Shown piece by piece: positions 34,363 through 42,907 of a stretch of DNA of 64,000 nucleotides. The position numbers were made by a program, and so were the translations under genes. This stretch comes from Mycolicibacterium frederiksbergense. Its GTDB lineage: Bacteria; Actinomycetota; Actinomycetes; Mycobacteriales; Mycobacteriaceae. Location of the stretch: positions 410,602-474,601 of the forward strand of contig NZ_JARXVE010000005.1 in the NCBI RefSeq assembly GCF_029893345.1. Direction: 5' to 3'. The notes below the pieces were generated by a model. It saw nothing but the letters and a program-made list of their open reading frames with translations. It did not search any database and was not told the origin of the DNA. Numbering within the stretch: position 1 is the first letter of the stretch; each line of letters opens with the position of its first letter.

Positions 34363-35745
34363 CTAGTGCGCGAACGGTTGGATTTCGTTGAACGCGCCGC
34401 GCGGCTTGAGATCGTCGAGCTGCTTGAGCACGGTGCTGATGTCCTCCTTGAGCGCTCGGGCCAGATCGGCCGAGAAGCCCTCCCGCACCACCACCCGCAG
34501 CACCACCACGTTGCTGGCGCCGTCGGGCATGGTGTAGGCCGGCACCTGCCAACCGAACGCCCGCAACGCATGCGACACGTCGAACTCGGTGTATCCCGGA
34601 TCGCCCTTGAGCCGGAAGCTGATCACCGGAATCTCCGAGCCGTCGGTGATGACCTCGAAGTGCTCGCTGTCCCGCAGCTCGTCCCCCAGCCAGCGGGCGG
34701 TCTGCGACAGGCACTGCATCACCTGGGTGTACCCGGCGCGGCCCAGACGCAGGAAGTTGTAGTACTGGCCGACCACCTGGTTGCCGGGCCGGGAGAAGTT
34801 CAGGGTGAAGGTCGGCATGTCCCCGCCGAGATAGTTGACCCGGAACACCAATTCCTCGGGCAGGTGCTCCTTGCTGCGCCACACCACGAAACCGATGCCC
34901 GGGTAGGTCAGCCCGTACTTGTGCCCGCTGACGTTGATCGACACCACGCGCGGCAACCGGAAATCCCACTCCAGGTCGGGGTGCAGGAACGGCACGACGA
35001 ATCCGCCGCTGGCCGCGTCGACGTGCACCGGCACGTCCAAACCCTTGTCTTGCGCCAGCGTGTCGAGCGCAGCGCAGATCTCGGCGATCGGCTCCAGCTC
35101 ACCGGTGTAGGTGGTGCCCAGGATCGCCACCACGCCGATGGTGTTCTCGTCGACCGCGTCGAGCACCTGCTCCGGGGTGATGACGTAGCGGCCTTCTTCC
35201 ATCGGCAGGTAGCGCGGCTCCACGTCGAAGTACCGGCAGAACTTCTCCCACACCACCTGGACGTTGGCACCCATCACCAGGTTGGGGGTGCGCCCCTTCC
35301 AGGCGTCGCCCACGCGTTCGCGCCAGCGCCACTTGAGCGCGAGCCCGCCCAGCATCACCGCCTCGCTGGACCCGATGGTGGAAACCCCGACCGCACTGGA
35401 CGAATCGTCGTCACGCAGATCCTCGGCATGGAACAGATCAGCGACCATGTTCACGCAGCGCGCTTCGATCGCGGCGGTTGCCGGGTACTCGTCCTTGTCG
35501 ATCATGTTCTTGTCGAACGTCTCGGCCATCAGCTTCTCGGCCTCGGGGTCCATCCAGGTGGTGACGAACGTGGCCAGGTTGAGCCGCGAGCTGCCGTCGA
35601 GCATCAGCTCGTCGTGGATGAACCGGTAGGCCGCACCGGGGTCCATTTCGTCGTCGGGCAGGCGCAGCGACGGGACCGGCGAAATCGCCAACCTTCCGGT
35701 GTAGGCCGGAGAGACATGCGGGACGCGAGGGTGCTTGTGCGACAT
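34363..35745 (-). CDS. gadB: Glutamate decarboxylase
   Basis: 460 residues from the ATG at 35745, the same length as M. tuberculosis GadB. The PLP Lys is in INVSGHKYGLTYPG (about residue 273); HVDAASGGFVVPFLHPDL holds the PLP Asp, and IGSSEAVMLGGLALKWRWRER is typical. It converts glutamate to GABA, using a proton (acid resistance), and feeds the GABA shunt. The C-terminal auto-inhibitory His of acid-regulated GADs may be represented by the final FAH. Thirteen bases after nnrD. Confidence 0.94.
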   Translation of the reverse strand: MSHKHPRVPHVSPAYTGRLAISPVPSLRLPDDEMDPGAAYRFIHDELMLDGSSRLNLATFVTTWMDPEAEKLMAETFDKNMIDKDEYPATAAIEARCVNMVADLFHAEDLRDDDSSSAVGVSTIGSSEAVMLGGLALKWRWRERVGDAWKGRTPNLVMGANVQVVWEKFCRYFDVEPRYLPMEEGRYVITPEQVLDAVDENTIGVVAILGTTYTGELEPIAEICAALDTLAQDKGLDVPVHVDAASGGFVVPFLHPDLEWDFRLPRVVSINVSGHKYGLTYPGIGFVVWRSKEHLPEELVFRVNYLGGDMPTFTLNFSRPGNQVVGQYYNFLRLGRAGYTQVMQCLSQTARWLGDELRDSEHFEVITDGSEIPVISFRLKGDPGYTEFDVSHALRAFGWQVPAYTMPDGASNVVVLRVVVREGFSADLARALKEDISTVLKQLDDLKPRGAFNEIQPFAH

Positions 35746-35758
35746 GAAAATCCTTTCG

Positions 35759-37171
35759 TTACAGCGAGGCGACGGCGGCGCGGACATGCGCCAGGATGCG
35801 TGATGCTGAGGTGGGCGCCGGGCTCGGTCCGGGGTCGGCGGCCGACAGGTTGGCGGCGCGGGCGTGGACCAGGTCCGCGGCCGCGGCAGCCTGCGCCGCG
35901 GGCAACCCGGCCGCCAACAGCGCACCGATGATGCCGGACAGCACATCGCCGGACCCGGCGGTGGCGGCCCAGGACGGTCCAGCCGGGCTGAGATAGGCCG
36001 TCCCGTCCGCACCGGCGATGACCGTGACATTGCCCTTGAGCAGCACGGTGACGCCGAGTCGGTCGGCCAGGCTGCGGGCGGCGGCGATCCGGTCCGCCCC
36101 GACGGGTTGACCGGCCAGTCGGGCGTACTCCCCGGCGTGCGGGGTCAGCACCGTCGGCGCACCGCGACCGGTGACCGGGCTCGGGTCGGCGGCCAGCAGG
36201 GTGAGCGCGTCGGCATCGACGATCACCGGCAGATCGGTCGCCAGGGCAAACCGCAGTGTTTCCGACGCCGTGGCGTCGGTGCCCAGCCCCGGCCCGACCA
36301 CCCAGGCCTGCACTCGGCCCGCCTGCTGCGGGCTGGGCGCGGCGATCACCTCTGGCCAGTCCGAAAGCACTTGTTGGGCGGCACTTCCCGCATAGCGGAC
36401 CATCCCAGAGGTGGCGGCCACCGCGGCACCGACGCTCAACACGGCCGCACCCGGGTAGGTCGCCGAGCCGGCCAGTACACCAGTGACGCCTTGGCTGTAT
36501 TTGTCGTCGCGGCGGCCAGGTACCGGCCAGCAGGCCTTGACGTCGGCGGCCTGCAAGCCCAACAGGTCGGTGGGCGGAAGATCCAGGCCGATGTCGATGA
36601 GTTCGACCCGGCCGCAATCGCCAAGCGCGTGAACGGGTTTGAGGCCGCCGAAGGTGACCGTGAGCGCGGCATGCACATGCGGACCGTCGGCAGTTCCGGT
36701 CTGCACATCGAGGCCGCTGGGAATGTCGACGGCGACCACGGGTGCGGGGTTGGCCTCGAACACCGCGGCGGCGTTGGGCCGCAGCGGGCCGCGCCCCGAG
36801 ATGCCGACCACGCCGTCGATGACCAGATCGGTTGTGGGCGTGACGCCGCTAACCACCCGGCCACCGGCCCGCCGGAATGCGGCGAGGCCCTTGGCGTGCG
36901 CGTGGTCCGGGTCGAGCAGCACCGCGTCGGCCGCGGCACCCCGGCGGCGCAGGAAGGTCGCAGCCCACAGGGCGTCACCGCCGTTGTCGCCGGAACCCAC
37001 CACCGCGCACACCCGCCGGCCCGCGATGGCGCCGGTGCGCAGGCGCAATTCGCGGCCGATCGCGGTGGCCAGGCCGTAGGCGGCGCGGCGCATCAGGGCG
37101 CCGTCGGGCAGCGATGCCAGCAGCGGCGCCTCGGCCGCACGGATCGCATCGGCTGAGTAGTAGTACCGCAT
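35759..37171 (-). CDS. nnrD: Bifunctional NAD(P)H-hydrate epimerase / ADP-dependent dehydratase
   Basis: 470 residues combining YjeF_N epimerase (about 1-210: VVGSGDNGGDALWAATFL; VVAVDIPSGLDVQTG) and the C-terminal carbohydrate-kinase-like dehydratase (about 220-470: LTPHAGEYARLAG; ATAGSGDVLSGIIGALLAAG). It repairs hydrated NAD(P)H. Fused Nnr is usual in actinobacteria (Rv3433c). First of the nnrD-gadB-TmrB-like run. Confidence 0.94.
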   Translation of the reverse strand: MRYYYSADAIRAAEAPLLASLPDGALMRRAAYGLATAIGRELRLRTGAIAGRRVCAVVGSGDNGGDALWAATFLRRRGAAADAVLLDPDHAHAKGLAAFRRAGGRVVSGVTPTTDLVIDGVVGISGRGPLRPNAAAVFEANPAPVVAVDIPSGLDVQTGTADGPHVHAALTVTFGGLKPVHALGDCGRVELIDIGLDLPPTDLLGLQAADVKACWPVPGRRDDKYSQGVTGVLAGSATYPGAAVLSVGAAVAATSGMVRYAGSAAQQVLSDWPEVIAAPSPQQAGRVQAWVVGPGLGTDATASETLRFALATDLPVIVDADALTLLAADPSPVTGRGAPTVLTPHAGEYARLAGQPVGADRIAAARSLADRLGVTVLLKGNVTVIAGADGTAYLSPAGPSWAATAGSGDVLSGIIGALLAAGLPAAQAAAAADLVHARAANLSAADPGPSPAPTSASRILAHVRAAVASL

Positions 37172-37247
37172 CAGCTCCCGCCCCGCTCGATGTGCCGTCG
37201 ACTTTGCCGTGCGCCAACAGGTTACGCGGGCTGGCCTAACACCTGCT

Positions 37248-37308
37248 GTCGAACGTGAGGTTGTTGACGAGGTTTCAGCGAAACTTCGCGATCATCTTCA
37301 CGTTCGAC
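37248..37308. repeat. 61-base near-palindrome between glmS and nnrD
   Basis: GTCGAACGTGA (37248-37258) and TCACGTTCGAC (37298-37308) are perfect inverted repeats; GTTTC-AGC-GAAAC sits exactly at the centre. About 24 of the 29-30 positions per arm can pair overall. It lies 12 bases beyond the glmS stop and may terminate glmS. Confidence 0.75.
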
Positions 37309-37320
37309 GGGACAACGGCG

Positions 37321-39210
37321 TTACTCGACGGTGACGGACTTGGCCAGGTTGCGCGGCTTGTCCACGTCGTAGCCACGGGCCCGGGCCACGCCCGCGGCGA
37401 ACACCTGCAGCGGGATCGTCGACAGCAGCGGCTGGAAAAGCGTTGACACCGCGGGAATCTCGATCAGGTGATCGGCGTAGGGCTGCACCGTGTCATCGCC
37501 TTCCTCGGCGATGACGATGGTGATCGCGCCGCGCGCCTGGATCTCCCGGATGTTGGACAGCAACTTTGCGTGCAGCATCTGGGCGTTCTTCGGCGACGGC
37601 ATCACCACGATCACCGGCAGGTCGTCATCGATCAGCGCGATCGGACCATGCTTGAGCTCGCCGGCGGCGAAGCCCTCGGCGTGCATGTAGGCCAGCTCCT
37701 TGAGCTTGAGCGCACCCTCCAGCGCGATCGGATACCCGACATGGCGGCCCAGGAACAGCACCGTCGGCGACTGCGCGAACCGCTGCGCCAACTGGAACAC
37801 CGGCTCAATACCGGCCAGCACCCGGCTCACCAGCTCCGGCATGGACTCCAGCTCGCGGTACTCGCGCTCCACCTCGTCGGGGTACTTGGTGCCGCGGGCC
37901 TGCGCCAGCGCCAGCCCCACCAGGTAGTTGGCGGCGATCTGGGCCAGGAAGGTCTTGGTGGCGGCCACCCCGATCTCAGGCCCGGCGCGGGTGTAGAGCA
38001 CCGCGTCGGCCTCGCGCGGGATCTGGCTGCCATTGGTGTTGCAGATCGCCAGCACCTTGGCCTTCTGCGTCTTGGCGTGCCGCACCGCTTCCAGCGTGTC
38101 GGCGGTTTCACCGGACTGCGAGATGGCGATCACCAGCGTGCTGCGGTCCAGCACCGGGTCCCGATAGCGGAATTCACTGGCCAGTTCGACCTCGACGGGC
38201 AGCCGGGTCCAGTGCTCGATGGCGTACTTGGCCAGCAGGCCCGAGTGGTAGGCGGTGCCGCACGCGATGATGAAGACCTTGTCGATCTCGCGGAGTTCCT
38301 GGTCGGAGAGGCGCTGCTCGTCGAGCACGATTCGGCCGTCGACAAAATGCCCCAGCAAGGTGTCGGCGACCGCGGTGGGCTGCTCGGCGATCTCCTTGAG
38401 CATGAAGTAGTCGTAGCCACCCTTCTCGGCGGCATCGAGGTCCCAGTCGATATGAAACTCTCGGTAGTCCCGACCGGCCTGCAGATCGTCGTTTCCGAAG
38501 AAATCGGTGATCCGGTAGCCATCGGCGGTGATCACCACGGCCTGGTCCTGGCCGAGCTCCACGGCGTTGCGGGTGTGTTCGATGAACGCCGCCACGTCGG
38601 AGCCGACGAACATCTCGCCGTCGCCGATACCCACCACCAGCGGGGTGGAGCGGCGCGCCGCCACGATCGTGCCCGGATCGTCGGCGTTGGCGAATACCAG
38701 CGTGAAGTGGCCTTCCAGGCGCTGCAGCACGGCCAGCACGGAGGCCGGAAAATCGCCAGCAGTCGCCCCGTCGCGGTACTGCCGGGCCACCAGATGCACG
38801 GCGACCTCGGAGTCGGTGTCGCTGGCAAACTCCACCCCAGCGGCTTCCAGTTCGGCGCGCAGGACGGCGAAGTTCTCGATGATGCCGTTGTGGACGACGG
38901 CGATCTTGCCTGCGGCGTCGCGGTGTGGGTGCGCGTTGCGGTCGGTAGGCCGGCCGTGAGTGGCCCAGCGGGTGTGGCCCACGCCGGTCGTACCGGTCAG
39001 GCCATTGTCATCGCCCCGATCCGCGGTCTCGGCGAGCGCGGCCTCCAGGTTGGCCAGCCGACCAGCACGACGACGCACCGTCAACCCGCCACCGCCGTCG
39101 ACCACCGCGATGCCCGCGGAGTCGTAGCCTCGGTATTCCATCCGCCGCAGCGCGTCGACCACGATGCCGCGCGCCGGGCGCAGCCCGACGTAGCCGACGA
39201 TTCCACACAT
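37321..39210 (-). CDS. glmS: Glucosamine-6-phosphate synthase (isomerizing aminotransferase)
   Basis: About 629 residues. The N-terminal class II glutamine amidotransferase begins with the catalytic Cys (MCGIVGYVG) and holds GHTRWATHGRPT. Two SIS isomerase domains follow (about 300-440 and 470-610: ISQSGETADTLEA; EIGVAATKTFLAQ). It turns fructose-6-phosphate and glutamine into glucosamine-6-phosphate, the first step to UDP-GlcNAc; GlmM further along in this window does the next step. The start is fixed because Cys1 must follow Met. Confidence 0.97.
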   Translation of the reverse strand: MCGIVGYVGLRPARGIVVDALRRMEYRGYDSAGIAVVDGGGGLTVRRRAGRLANLEAALAETADRGDDNGLTGTTGVGHTRWATHGRPTDRNAHPHRDAAGKIAVVHNGIIENFAVLRAELEAAGVEFASDTDSEVAVHLVARQYRDGATAGDFPASVLAVLQRLEGHFTLVFANADDPGTIVAARRSTPLVVGIGDGEMFVGSDVAAFIEHTRNAVELGQDQAVVITADGYRITDFFGNDDLQAGRDYREFHIDWDLDAAEKGGYDYFMLKEIAEQPTAVADTLLGHFVDGRIVLDEQRLSDQELREIDKVFIIACGTAYHSGLLAKYAIEHWTRLPVEVELASEFRYRDPVLDRSTLVIAISQSGETADTLEAVRHAKTQKAKVLAICNTNGSQIPREADAVLYTRAGPEIGVAATKTFLAQIAANYLVGLALAQARGTKYPDEVEREYRELESMPELVSRVLAGIEPVFQLAQRFAQSPTVLFLGRHVGYPIALEGALKLKELAYMHAEGFAAGELKHGPIALIDDDLPVIVVMPSPKNAQMLHAKLLSNIREIQARGAITIVIAEEGDDTVQPYADHLIEIPAVSTLFQPLLSTIPLQVFAAGVARARGYDVDKPRNLAKSVTVE

Positions 39211-39319
39211 AGGTCCTCAGCGTAGTGCAGTCGGCTCGCGAACCCGATTCTGCGCCGAGGAGGTTGGCGCAAATCACCGGACTGCCTGGCAACCTCCGGC
39301 AGTGGGCTACCGTCATCGG

Positions 39320-40171
39320 GTGGCCAGCACAAAGAAGCTCTTCGCAGCGTTGACCCGGCGCGGACCGCATCGCGTCCTGCGCGGCGACCTGGCTTTCGCC
39401 GGCATGCCCGGCGTGGTCTACACGCCGGAATCCGGCTTGAACCTGCCCGGGGTGGCCTTCGGCCACGACTGGATGGCCCAAGCGGTCAACTACACCGGCA
39501 CGCTGGAGCACCTCGCCTCCTGGGGCATCGTCGCCGCGGCACCCAACACCGAGACCGGCCTGGCTCCGTCGGTACTCAATTTCGCCTTCGACCTGGGCGC
39601 GGCCCTCGACATCATCACCGGGGTGCGGCTGGGTCCTGGCCAGATCAGCGTGCATCCGACCAAACGGGGCCTGGTCGGGCACGGCTTCGGCGGCTCCGCG
39701 ACCGTGTTCGCCGCCGCCGGGATGGCCGGTGGCCCGCATCGCCCGAAGGCGCTGGTATCGCTGTTTCCGACGATGACCAAGCCGCCGGCCGAACAACCGG
39801 CGTCGACATTGCAGGTGCCCGGCCTGGTGCTCACCGCCCCCGGCGACCCGTTGAGCCTGCACTCGAATGCCGTCGAACTGGCCCGGGCCTGGGACGGCGC
39901 GACGCTGCGCACGGTCAGCAAGGCCAAGGCCGGTGGCCTGGTAGAGGGCCGCAGGCTGGCCCGTTTCATCGGCCTGCCCGGCGCCGACCGGTCCACCCAG
40001 AAGGTGGTGCGCGCCCTGCTCACCGGCTATCTGCTGGCCACATTGGCCGGCGACAAGGCCTACCGCGACTTTGCCGATCCGGACGTAGCCCTGCCGCACA
40101 CCGAACCGGCCGACCCGAACGCCGACCCGATGGCGCTGGAGGACAAGGTCGTCGCGCTGCTCAAGGGTTGA
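39320..40171 (+). CDS. Alpha/beta-hydrolase-fold protein (Rv3438-like) without nucleophile Ser
   Basis: 283 residues from the GTG at 39320 (an in-frame GTG at 39302 is also possible). The fold resembles dienelactone-hydrolase/chlorophyllase-type proteins: GVAFGHDWMAQAVNYTGTLE, then the nucleophile-elbow position GLVGHGFGGSATVF. Here the usual G-x-S-x-G reads GHGFG, with Gly where the catalytic Ser should be. An acid (GDPLSLHS) is kept; the catalytic His is not obvious. It is likely a non-catalytic or altered member. Position next to glmS matches Rv3438. It overlaps the PucR gene tail by 11 bases. Confidence 0.75.
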   Translation: MASTKKLFAALTRRGPHRVLRGDLAFAGMPGVVYTPESGLNLPGVAFGHDWMAQAVNYTGTLEHLASWGIVAAAPNTETGLAPSVLNFAFDLGAALDIITGVRLGPGQISVHPTKRGLVGHGFGGSATVFAAAGMAGGPHRPKALVSLFPTMTKPPAEQPASTLQVPGLVLTAPGDPLSLHSNAVELARAWDGATLRTVSKAKAGGLVEGRRLARFIGLPGADRSTQKVVRALLTGYLLATLAGDKAYRDFADPDVALPHTEPADPNADPMALEDKVVALLKG

Positions 40172-41699
40172 TCTGCAGTAGCTCACGGGCTCGGATCGCA
40201 AGAAGCAATTGGGCCCGAAAATCAGGGCTTTGCAGGTCTTGCCCGGTGAGCTGAGTGATCTTGGCGACGCGGTTGCGCATGGTGTGGCGATGGATGCCCA
40301 GTTCGGCTGCCGCGCCTTCGAGATGACCGTTGTGCCGTAAGTAGCTTTCGAGTGTGACGAGCAGGCCATCGCCGGTACCGTTCGCGCCCTTGTCCTGTTC
40401 GACAAGCGCCGCAATGGGTTCCGTGATCAGACGCAGTTCTTCTGGGCTTCGCCCACCGAGGATGACATCGAGCAGTCCTATGTCGGCGTACGAGTGGAAC
40501 GTCTTGCCGCTGTCGCCGATCAGAGCGGCGGTGTGGGCCTGGTTCACCGCGGTAGCGATGTTGTCGATCGTGGTGGGCTTGCTCAGCCCGCTGCGCAGAC
40601 GCTTCTGCAGTTGAGCACTGATCTCCGTGACGAGGGCTTCTGCGGTGCCGGATTCCGCAGCGGGCAGGATGATGATCAATTCGCCTGCGCGGGAACACAT
40701 CAGGTAACGCGAGTGCCGGGATTCGAGCACGCGATTCGCGTGAGTTTCGGCGGTGAGGCTGGGGCCGGCGTCGTTCAGCGCCAGAACGACGACGGCATCG
40801 TCGGGGTCGAACCGAAAATATCTGAGGATGGCGTGGTCGACCGGTGCAGAGTCGGCGAGTAGGCCGGTGGTGGTGGCGACGCGCAGGCGGTGCTCGGCGT
40901 CCCGGATCTTGGCCGGTTTTCCCATTTCGATGGAGATCAACGACACCGCATGAGATATGAGCAAACGCTCAGTGGGAGAAGGGGGCTCGTTGGTTTTGAC
41001 GGCGAGGTATCCGCGCAGCGGCTGGGCCGCTTTGAGCGCTTGAAGCGTGCAGTATCCGGAGCCGTCGGCGACGACACGGCTGGCGTGCTTGGTTCGTCTG
41101 GTGCTGCCGTCATCGATGAGTTTTGCGCCCAGCGCGCAGATGTGATCGGCCTCGGGCCCATTGGCCGCCAGGGCGTTGCCGTCGACATCGATGACGACAA
41201 CGGTTGCCGAGAGGTGCTTGCTCAACGCGGCGACGACGGCGGGTATGCCGTTTCGCAGGGTTTCACGGGCGAGCACTTCTTGTTGGTCGACGACGCGCTG
41301 GACTGAGCGGAGTTGGTCGGCGGTGACTTCATCGATGACGGCGCGGGTGATCGCGATGAACGGGGTTTCGGGTGGAACGCTGAGCACAGGTAGTCCCAGT
41401 GCATCGCCGGCGGCGATGATCCCTCTGGGTACGGCGGGATGTGTGGTGCCGGTGTCGAAGGCAAGCGCGGCGACACCAGCCGTTGACAGCCGGGCCAGGT
41501 ACTCGAATTGTTGGTCGGCGGTGGTTCCGACGTTCATGCCGGTGGTCATGACGAGTTCGCCGCCCGAGAGGTACGGCGTCGGGTCCTCGAGTTCGATCGC
41601 ATGAGCCCAGGCGATCGAGCGGTCACCTCCGTCCCGGCCCGCTATCAAGGTCAGACCCAAGGCGGGGATCTGCGCGAGTCGGCGCACGGTCATTGCCAT
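40161..41699 (-). CDS. PucR family transcriptional regulator
   Basis: 512 residues. N-terminal PucR domain (about 5-125: VRRLAQIPALGLTLIAGRDG; LSGGELVMTTGM), a middle GAF-like/GGDEF-like region, and the C-terminal helix-turn-helix of the CdaR/PucR type (about 445-505: LESYLRHNGHLEGAAAELGI, then HRHTMRNRVAKI). PucR proteins activate genes for purine, amine or sugar-acid use. It lies 101 bases downstream of the CoA-transferase gene on the same strand and most likely controls the adjacent catabolic arm. Confidence 0.88.
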   Translation of the reverse strand: MAMTVRRLAQIPALGLTLIAGRDGGDRSIAWAHAIELEDPTPYLSGGELVMTTGMNVGTTADQQFEYLARLSTAGVAALAFDTGTTHPAVPRGIIAAGDALGLPVLSVPPETPFIAITRAVIDEVTADQLRSVQRVVDQQEVLARETLRNGIPAVVAALSKHLSATVVVIDVDGNALAANGPEADHICALGAKLIDDGSTRRTKHASRVVADGSGYCTLQALKAAQPLRGYLAVKTNEPPSPTERLLISHAVSLISIEMGKPAKIRDAEHRLRVATTTGLLADSAPVDHAILRYFRFDPDDAVVVLALNDAGPSLTAETHANRVLESRHSRYLMCSRAGELIIILPAAESGTAEALVTEISAQLQKRLRSGLSKPTTIDNIATAVNQAHTAALIGDSGKTFHSYADIGLLDVILGGRSPEELRLITEPIAALVEQDKGANGTGDGLLVTLESYLRHNGHLEGAAAELGIHRHTMRNRVAKITQLTGQDLQSPDFRAQLLLAIRARELLQINP

Positions 41700-41800
41700 G
41701 ACCGAAGCTCCCGTCGAGAGTGCAATTCAACGGGGCATGGGAAATCACTCAACGCCACAGCTGATTTTAGGGCTGTTGTCGCAGTGCGCTCGTCAGGCGG

Positions 41801-42907
41801 TCACTCCCCCAGTCGCGGCGGTGCACTGCGGTACTGCGGCGGTGTGGCCGACAGTGACACGGGGTTGGCCACCTGCGGGGTGCTGCTGCCCGGAACCGGG
41901 ACAGTCACCTCCAGTCCCAGCTTCTCAGCAAAGGTGAATGCCTCGGCCATGTCGTTGATGGGCCCGGCGGGCACCCCCACCGCAGTGAGGATGTCATACC
42001 AGTGGTCGGCGCCGTGATCGGCGAACCTGGCCTCCAAGAGTGCGCAGAGTTCATCTCGGTGGCGCACCCGGGACGCGTTGGAGGTGAAACGTTCGTCGTC
42101 GGCGAGCCCATCGAGCTCGAGGGCCGTGGCCAGCAGCCGGAACTGCTTGTCATTGCCGACGGCCAGCGCGATGGGCCGATCGGCGGTGTTGAAGGTTTGG
42201 TAGGGCGCGATGCTGGGGTGGCGGTTTCCCATGGCGGTCGGGATGGCGCCGGCACCAAGGAAGCCCGAGGCCTGGTTGACCATGGAGGACAACAGCACGG
42301 ACAGCAGGTCGGTGTCGACGCGTTGCCCCTGCCCGGTGCGGTCGCGGTGGGCCAGTGCCAGCAGGATTCCGCTGAGGGCATGCGCGCCGGTGAGCACGTC
42401 GACCATCGCGACACCGACCTTGGTGGGCTCGCCGGGTTGCGGGCCGGTGATGCTCATCAGACCGCCGACGGCTTGGACCAGCAGGTCGTAGCCGGGCAGG
42501 TCAGCCCCGCCGGCGCGACCGAAACCGGTGATGGCGCAATAGATCAGGTCCGGCTTGATCTCGCGCAGAGTGTCGTAGCCGAGACCGAGTTTCTCCATGG
42601 TGCCGGGCCGGAAGTTCTCCACGACAATGTCGGCGCCGCTGACCAATTCACGGGCGCGGGCCACGTCGTCGGGGTCGGTGAGGTCGAGCACCACAGAGCG
42701 CTTATTGCGGTTGACGGAGTTGAAGTAGGTGGCCACGCCGTCTGCGTCATACGGCGGGCCCCACTCCCGGGTGTCGTCACCTACCCCAGGGCGTTCGATT
42801 TTGATGACTTCAGCCCCGAAGTCACCGAGCATCATGGTGGCGTACGGACCGGCCAGCACGCGGCTGAAGTCGACGACGGTGATTCCCTCGAGCGCACCGG
42901 CGGTCAT
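41801..42907 (-). CDS. Class III CoA-transferase (CaiB/BaiF family)
   Basis: 368 residues. VVDFSRVLAGPYATMMLGDF at the N terminus, then NRNKRSVVLDLTDPDD and GYDLLVQAVGG, where the Asp is the expected CoA-thioester-forming nucleophile (about residue 143). In this position, beside a glutaryl-CoA dehydrogenase-like gene, a succinate/glutarate CoA-transferase (SUGCT-like) role is likely; this is inferred. Overlaps the aldehyde dehydrogenase stop by four bases (ATGA). Confidence 0.88.
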   Translation of the reverse strand: MTAGALEGITVVDFSRVLAGPYATMMLGDFGAEVIKIERPGVGDDTREWGPPYDADGVATYFNSVNRNKRSVVLDLTDPDDVARARELVSGADIVVENFRPGTMEKLGLGYDTLREIKPDLIYCAITGFGRAGGADLPGYDLLVQAVGGLMSITGPQPGEPTKVGVAMVDVLTGAHALSGILLALAHRDRTGQGQRVDTDLLSVLLSSMVNQASGFLGAGAIPTAMGNRHPSIAPYQTFNTADRPIALAVGNDKQFRLLATALELDGLADDERFTSNASRVRHRDELCALLEARFADHGADHWYDILTAVGVPAGPINDMAEAFTFAEKLGLEVTVPVPGSSTPQVANPVSLSATPPQYRSAPPRLGE

